Below, piece by piece: positions 32,702 to 36,640 of a stretch of 36,640 nt of DNA. Position numbers and translations under genes: made by a program. Each line of letters starts with the position of its first letter. Positions within the stretch are counted from its first letter, which is position 1. Source of the DNA: Delftia tsuruhatensis NBRC 16741 (GTDB taxonomy: Bacteria > Pseudomonadota > Gammaproteobacteria > Burkholderiales > Burkholderiaceae_C); the NCBI RefSeq assembly GCF_001571325.1, contig NZ_BCTO01000084.1:1-36640 (forward strand), written 5' to 3'. Under the pieces are notes generated by a model. The model did not search any database, had not been told where the DNA came from, and worked only from the letters and a program-made list of their open reading frames with translations.

Positions 32702-33790
32702 TCAGAACAAATCAAACCGGCTCATATAGGCATCGCATGCCAGCAGCCATGCATGTTCATCATTGGAGCCAGAAGGCGGTGGTCCGATGAAGTTGTTGAG
32801 CCGGGATTTGGCACGAATCGGCTTGAGCAGGCGCGCCGCCTCGCCAAAGGCGGGCAGTGTCAGTCCCTGCTCCATATCCCCCAGCCCCGGAAAGTCTCCG
32901 GCCCGAATCCCCAGGCAGTTGCCCACATCCCCGGCGGAAAGGTATTGGCTGGCCTGCACCTGCTTTCGCACGGCCTCCCGCCCACCCAGTTTCTCCAGCA
33001 ATGCATCGCTGACAAAACTCAGCCAGTTGATGCTGTACATGGCTTTGTTGAAGTCATGATCGAACAATGCAAGACTTCCTATGGCATTCAATCCTGGGAA
33101 CCGCTTCAGATAGGGATATAGCACTTGCTGGCCCTTGCCATCGGGTCCAATATTGCGTTCTTCCACTGCAGGAATGACACCCCAGCCGGCAATAGCCCAG
33201 AAGGGTTGCATCAACTCCACCACCTGGGTAGTGATCCGGCCGACGTTGTGCTCAGGTGGCTGGTCAAGAATCCACCATGCTGGAAATGCTATGCGAATGA
33301 AAGACATGGCAGGACCTATGCCAGGTGAGGTAGAGCGATCATCTAGCCATGTGTATTCTTCGTTGGCAATACGACAGTAAAGACGAAAGTCTTGTGCATT
33401 GTTTTCCCATACTTCAGGTGGATTTGGTTTACCCGAAGCCATGTGGAAGATCAGTGCGTAACCTTTAGGGTTGTCCAAGCTTTTCTGTTTCTTGGCGGCC
33501 AGCTTTCTTTGTGCGATCGCGCTGGTCAGCATGGCTGGCATTCCGTCGTACCAATAAACCAATTTTTCTTTCCCCACAGCCTCACAAAAAAGATCGACCA
33601 CTTTCCATGCGCGCTCACGCACGGCCAATGAATCCCCATCATGGAACACCATCTCGATCGTCCAGCCTGCTCTTGCACAAATACGCCCAAATTGATTCTT
33701 CAATACCAGCGCCTTGATAATATCCATCGTCGCCACAGTGGCCTTCTGCAGCTCTTTGGTACTCAAAGGTTTGTTGAAGTCTTTTGCCAT
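32702..33790 (-). CDS. DUF3396 (TsiV-like) type VI immunity protein, copy B
   Basis: The 362-residue paralogue of copy A, placed directly after the effector gene (38 bases). The family core is the same: TVATMDIIKALVL, VYWYDGMPAMLTSAIAQRKL, PGIGPAMSFIRIAFP, MQPFWAIAGWGV and GNCLGIRAGDFPGLGDMEQG. Patches that differ from copy A include CRIANEEYTWLDDRST and GSLALFDHDFNK. The start is fixed by GGAGG (33797-33801) six bases before the ATG at 33790; the ATG at 33796 directly abuts it and is unlikely. As the effector-proximal copy, it is the more probable cognate immunity protein. Confidence 0.9.
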   Translation of the reverse strand: MAKDFNKPLSTKELQKATVATMDIIKALVLKNQFGRICARAGWTIEMVFHDGDSLAVRERAWKVVDLFCEAVGKEKLVYWYDGMPAMLTSAIAQRKLAAKKQKSLDNPKGYALIFHMASGKPNPPEVWENNAQDFRLYCRIANEEYTWLDDRSTSPGIGPAMSFIRIAFPAWWILDQPPEHNVGRITTQVVELMQPFWAIAGWGVIPAVEERNIGPDGKGQQVLYPYLKRFPGLNAIGSLALFDHDFNKAMYSINWLSFVSDALLEKLGGREAVRKQVQASQYLSAGDVGNCLGIRAGDFPGLGDMEQGLTLPAFGEAARLLKPIRAKSRLNNFIGPPPSGSNDEHAWLLACDAYMSRFDLF

Positions 33791-33828
33791 ATCCATCCTC
33801 CATATTTCGCCGCATCTAAACCATCGCT

Positions 33829-34584
33829 TCAAAAGGCCAATCCGAGGACTCTTGCGAGTGCGCTCCCCACCGCACCTACACCTCTAAGTGCCCGCCCCAG
33901 CGCAGACGCACCGGCCGCAGCCCCGACCGCCGCCGCCGTATCCTCATTCACCCGCTCTGACAAAGAGATGGCCTTTTCCCTATTGGCCTGCCATCGCGCT
34001 GCCTGATTCAACACACCTTCGTTTTCCTTTTCGCCATTACTGTCGCAAGCACAGCTTTCGGCGTCCAAGGCTTCTTTGAGAAACTTATTTTTAAAAATAT
34101 ATTCGTAGGCATCAATCTGACTCATGCCGTCTGGCCCTTCAACATTGGAATACCCATCCCCGGGAAACTTCATCTCATAGACCCGCTGCACGTTGTCCAG
34201 CACAGGCGGAAGGCGCGGGTTCTTCACCACGACCACATCCGGAATGCGCGAGCCCGCAGGCCGGCTGCGCGTGGGGCGCACGGGCTCGTTGCGCGACATG
34301 ACGGGGGCCTTGTTCAGGTACGGCACTTCCTGCTTGTAGTAGCCCCGGTAGCCTTCAAACCCGTCGGCCTGCATGACCACGCCGGCCACGCAGCGCTGGC
34401 CCAGGCCGCCGGTCATGCAGCAGCAAAACAGCTCGCACAGCGCCCTGCGGTCCAGTTCGTTGTCGAAGTCCCGGGTGCCGCATACCTTGTTGAAGCCCAC
34501 AAGCACGACGGCCTTGCACAGGTCCCTGGACCGCTTCAGGCGATTGAGGGCGATGAAGGCGGGGACCAGTTGTTCGCAGCTCAT
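33829..34584 (-). CDS. Putative type VI nuclease effector, PD-(D/E)XK (VRR-NUC/Tox-REase-like)
   Basis: The 251-residue protein carries a nuclease core: RIPDVVVV (Asp116) followed by RVYEMKFPGD (Glu137, Lys139) and SQIDAYEYI (Gln156, Tyr160). This is the D...ExK...QxxxY pattern of VRR-NUC and Tox-REase families, whose type VI members (TseV/TseT type) cleave DNA in target cells. The N-terminal 70 residues are Cys-rich (LCELFCCCMTGGLGQRC). The C-terminus (about 217-251) is a Gly/Ala-rich hydrophobic stretch of uncertain role. The ATG overlaps the stop of the small adaptor gene (ATGA). Two DUF3396 immunity genes follow at once. The 3' half is AT-rich compared with the 5' half. Nuclease activity is inferred. 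Confidence 0.82.
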   Translation of the reverse strand: MSCEQLVPAFIALNRLKRSRDLCKAVVLVGFNKVCGTRDFDNELDRRALCELFCCCMTGGLGQRCVAGVVMQADGFEGYRGYYKQEVPYLNKAPVMSRNEPVRPTRSRPAGSRIPDVVVVKNPRLPPVLDNVQRVYEMKFPGDGYSNVEGPDGMSQIDAYEYIFKNKFLKEALDAESCACDSNGEKENEGVLNQAARWQANREKAISLSERVNEDTAAAVGAAAGASALGRALRGVGAVGSALARVLGLAF

Positions 34585-34985
34585 GCGCCAGGCCCGCCGA
34601 GGGGCGAGGACGATTCGCCAGCAGGCGTGCGCCGCCGCACCACGTCCCAGATGCCCATCGGCAGTTCAAGCATCATCAACTGGATGCGTCCGTCAGGCGG
34701 CAGGTCGGTGCGCGAGAGAAACTTGCGCACGGCGGGAAATTCGTCGAAGCGCTCGCCAAACTGGTGGCGCAAGGCCAGGAAGCCGATGACATCGTCCGGC
34801 GTCGACAGGCCCCAGCCCACCGCGCGGTCAAGGCCTCGCCGGGTATGGGCCAGCAGCCTGTCATGCGGCCAATCCTGCTCGCTGAGATGGCAGGTCTGCC
34901 GCACGATGGCGGCAATCCCTTCTTCGCTGGGCACGAGGTTGCGGCGCAGCGTGCGCTGCATTTCCAGGGTTGAAATTTCCATCAT
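34581..34985 (-). CDS. Small type VI adaptor-like protein between chaperone and effector
   Basis: A 134-residue helical protein starting MMEISTLEMQRTL. The segment GLSTPDDVIGFLALRHQFGERFDEFPAVRKFL (read as GLSTPDDVIGFLALR and FGERFDEFP) resembles small proteins repeatedly found beside DUF4123 genes, possibly co-chaperones or a detached C-terminal part of Tap-type adaptors. There is no signal peptide. The start overlaps the DUF4123 stop (ATGA), and its stop overlaps the effector start (ATGA), so the three are tightly coupled and probably work together to load the effector on VgrG/PAAR. The precise function is not known. Confidence 0.8.
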   Translation of the reverse strand: MMEISTLEMQRTLRRNLVPSEEGIAAIVRQTCHLSEQDWPHDRLLAHTRRGLDRAVGWGLSTPDDVIGFLALRHQFGERFDEFPAVRKFLSRTDLPPDGRIQLMMLELPMGIWDVVRRRTPAGESSSPLGGPGA

Positions 34986-35590
34986 GGCGAAGACACCTCC
35001 CATTGCCTGTTGTCCAGGCGCGCCAGGCCTGTGACGTGGTCCAGAAACTTGCGTTGCGCCATGCCGACCCAGATCCCCTCGGGATGCGGTGCCAGGCAGG
35101 CGAGGATGCTGTGGCCGCGGAACCAGTCCCCCAGATGCGCCGGGTCGAACTGCGCCAGCAGGCGAGGCAGCACGCGCGGGTCGTAAAAGCGCAGCCACAG
35201 CCGCTGGCCGCCGTCTCCCCTGGCCTGCAGAAACCGCTTGAGATGGCGCTTGAGCGCAGGGGCCGGCAACCGGCTGATCAGGAAAATGCCCCAGTGCGCC
35301 TGCCAGCCTTCATGCGGCCAGCGCTGGAACAGCGGGCTGCCTGCATGCACCCGCATGAGATAGGGCGCGTAGCGCGCATAGCGGGCGGCGGGCATGCCGT
35401 CATACAGGCAGGTGATGCCGGACTGCGGCGGCTCGGCCAGGATGGCGTCATGCAGGTGCTCATCCGCCGCCGCGTCCACGATGGCGTAGAGCAGGCCGTC
35501 ATAGGTCGCCGCCACCTTTTCGAGCACGGCCTGGCGTGCCATCTGGAGTTCGTCCGGCGTGCCGGGGCCTGGGGGGATCAAGGTGGACAT
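34982..35590 (-). CDS. DUF4123 type VI effector chaperone (Tap/TEC-like)
   Basis: The 202-residue protein matches DUF4123: YAIVDAAADEHLHDAIL near the N-terminus, CLYDGMPAARYARYAPYLMRV, WGIFLISRLPAPALKRHLKRFL and LWLRFYDPRVLPRLL. The last, with the R-F-Y-D-P-R-V motif, is diagnostic. DUF4123 proteins bind a specific effector and help it mount on VgrG or PAAR without being secreted. It sits seven bases after the PAAR stop and overlaps the next gene by four bases. It specifies which effector this VgrG carries, presumably the nuclease encoded two genes on. Confidence 0.92.
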   Translation of the reverse strand: MSTLIPPGPGTPDELQMARQAVLEKVAATYDGLLYAIVDAAADEHLHDAILAEPPQSGITCLYDGMPAARYARYAPYLMRVHAGSPLFQRWPHEGWQAHWGIFLISRLPAPALKRHLKRFLQARGDGGQRLWLRFYDPRVLPRLLAQFDPAHLGDWFRGHSILACLAPHPEGIWVGMAQRKFLDHVTGLARLDNRQWEVSSP

Positions 35591-35596
35591 GGCGAT

Positions 35597-35938
35597 TCAG
35601 TCCTCCATGGCCGACACGAAGGCGGCCCCCGATTGCGCGGCTTCGGCCAGGCACCGGCCCGCATTCGCACCGATCCAGACGGTGGTGCAGCCCGAGACGA
35701 CCACGCCGCCGTGCACGGTCCTGTCCCCCATGCGGGCTGCGGGCCTGCCGCCGATCAGTACCGTGGCTTCGCCTTCGGCAATGGCGTCGGGCGGCGAACG
35801 GGGGCACAGCGCCTGGTCCGTGACCCTGGCCGCCGGCATGCCGCCGATGAGCACATCGGCCTGGCCGGAGAGAATGGCCCCGCCCCCGTGGGCGGGACAG
35901 GCATGCATGTCGCCCACTCTTGCTGCAGGTTGTCCCAT
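35597..35938 (-). CDS. PAAR-domain spike-tip protein
   Basis: The 113-residue protein has the PAAR repeats: AARVGDMHACPAHGGGAI, GGMPAARVTDQALCP and GGRPAARMGDRTVHGGVV. The His/Cys residues that bind a zinc at the cone tip are present (HACPAHGGG, Cys in LCP, His in VHGG). It should cap the VgrG trimer and sharpen the type VI spike. The length is that of a bare PAAR with only a short tail (about 25 residues), so it carries no fused toxin; the effector is separate. It lies 15 bases after the VgrG stop. Confidence 0.95.
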   Translation of the reverse strand: MGQPAARVGDMHACPAHGGGAILSGQADVLIGGMPAARVTDQALCPRSPPDAIAEGEATVLIGGRPAARMGDRTVHGGVVVSGCTTVWIGANAGRCLAEAAQSGAAFVSAMED

Positions 35939-35953
35939 GCGAGTGTCCCGGGT

Positions 35954-36640
35954 TCAGCAGTTGATCTTCACCAGCGGCGACTTGATCTCGACCATGGCCG
36001 GAGAGATCTCGATGGAGCTCGCCCCCGATTGCAGCCGGATGCTTCGGGTGCCGGTGACGATGACCTGTTGCCCATCGACCGTCAGCGTGGTGCCCGCCGC
36101 CAGGGCCAGCTGTCCGCCCGCATCGACCAGGCTGTTGGCGCCCACCCGCAGCGCGTGGTCGTTGCCGACGTTGACCGCCTGGTCCTGCCCTACCTCGGTG
36201 CTGTCGTTGTTCTGGATGGTGCTGCTGCGGTTGTTGCCCACGATGAGGCCTTCATCGTTTCCAACCTGCGCGCTGCGGTTGCGCCCCACGGTCCGGCTCC
36301 AGTCCATCCCCACGCTGTCGCTTCGCAGGACACCCACGTTGCTCATCAGCACCGCGCCTACGTTGAGGTTGTAGGCACACCCCACGGTGACCATCTTGAA
36401 CAGGCCCGTGCCCTGGGTGTAGCCGATGCCCACGGTTTCGGATTTCATGCGCCCCGTGGCCAGGGTCCAGTTGCGGCCGATGCTGTCGCGTCCATTGGCA
36501 TCCACGGTTTTCGTGCGGTTCTTGCAGATGCGGATGCTTTCATCCAGGTCCACCGTGCGCGTGCGGTTCTGGTGGACGGTGAGGGTCTCGTCCAGGTCCA
36601 CCACCTCCGTGCGCCAGCCGTGGACATCGATCTTCTCGTT
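35954..36640 (-). CDS. vgrG: Type VI spike protein VgrG, C-terminal part (cut by window end)
   Basis: The frame is open from the window end to the stop, giving the last 228 residues. They begin NEKIDVHGWRTEVVDLDETL and continue with repeated N-R-T-V-D/VG-N units (for example NRTRTVDLDES, NRTKTVDANG, VGRNRSAQVGNDEG, VGNNRSSTIQNND), typical of the gp5-like beta-prism needle and the following DUF2345-type tail (AAGTTLTVDGQQVIVTGT, then SIEISPAMVEIKSPLVKINC). The chain ends there with no C-terminal toxin extension, so the cargo must be delivered through PAAR/chaperone. The N-terminal part lies beyond the window. Confidence 0.93.
   Translation of the reverse strand, partial: NEKIDVHGWRTEVVDLDETLTVHQNRTRTVDLDESIRICKNRTKTVDANGRDSIGRNWTLATGRMKSETVGIGYTQGTGLFKMVTVGCAYNLNVGAVLMSNVGVLRSDSVGMDWSRTVGRNRSAQVGNDEGLIVGNNRSSTIQNNDSTEVGQDQAVNVGNDHALRVGANSLVDAGGQLALAAGTTLTVDGQQVIVTGTRSIRLQSGASSIEISPAMVEIKSPLVKINC

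Larger units (their letters stand above)
31573..33790. repeat. Direct repeat of about 1.1 kb (two DUF3396 gene copies, spacing 1129 bp)
   Basis: The two immunity genes form a head-to-tail duplication. At the 3' end of the genes (for example 31641 onward and 32770 onward), long runs are identical or nearly so at the DNA level, with an offset of 1129 bases. Divergence grows toward the 5' halves. Such a repeat can recombine to delete or exchange one copy. The whole block has lower GC than the flanking DNA. Confidence 0.85.

Overview
The window is about 36.6 kb of GC-rich DNA with dense gene packing. Several families are typical of Betaproteobacteria: a Burkholderia-type 16-stranded porin, a Bug/TctC-type binding protein, GcvA-like LysR regulators, and an rpe-apaG neighbourhood next to the membrane protein annotated as 'site-specific recombinase'. 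I infer a member of the Comamonadaceae (Delftia, Comamonas or Acidovorax-like). No rRNA, tRNA, CRISPR array or insertion sequence was recognised.

Layout. (1) 1-2.9 kb: the tail of a sensor histidine kinase, then a membrane PAS-PAS-GGDEF-EAL cyclic-di-GMP protein. (2) 3.1-9.7 kb: a LysR regulator divergent from a six-gene catabolic operon. It encodes an NAD-type SDR dehydrogenase, a complete TRAP transporter (binding protein, small and large permease subunits) and a transketolase split into two subunits, with ATGA overlaps at two junctions. (3) 9.7-13.9 kb: a Sel1-like repeat protein followed by an unusual OmpR-family regulator, then a porin and a CzcE-like periplasmic protein. (4) 14.0-19.8 kb: housekeeping genes, namely rpe, apaG, the polytopic 'recombinase', a CPA2-type antiporter and a YbdK-type carboxylate-amine ligase. 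(5) 19.8-25.9 kb: a second LysR-controlled divergent operon containing a split AtuA/DUF1446-type pair, an orphan Bug/TctC binding protein and a large exported lipoprotein of the alpha/beta-hydrolase domain family. (6) 25.9-30.9 kb: thiL, a MuiA/DUF4139 envelope protein, pgpA, a pncC/cinA-type amidase, an XRE regulator and a YecA/UPF0149 SEC-C protein. (7) 31.0-36.6 kb: a type VI secretion effector cassette, all on the minus strand.

The type VI cassette runs in transcription order vgrG (C-terminal part only), PAAR, DUF4123 chaperone, a small adaptor-like protein, a PD-(D/E)XK (VRR-NUC/Tox-REase-like) nuclease effector, two tandem DUF3396 immunity paralogues and a distal unknown gene. Most junctions overlap or nearly touch. 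The 3' part of the effector and both immunity genes are clearly AT-richer than everything around them, so the toxin-immunity part was probably acquired or exchanged separately from the VgrG/PAAR/chaperone carrier.

The most interesting points are the two near-identical immunity genes whose differences fall in patches, the SDR + TRAP + split-transketolase operon of unknown substrate, and the orphan response regulator that lacks canonical receiver residues and is coupled to a Sel1 protein. All functional calls rest on motifs and context read by eye; no database search was run.
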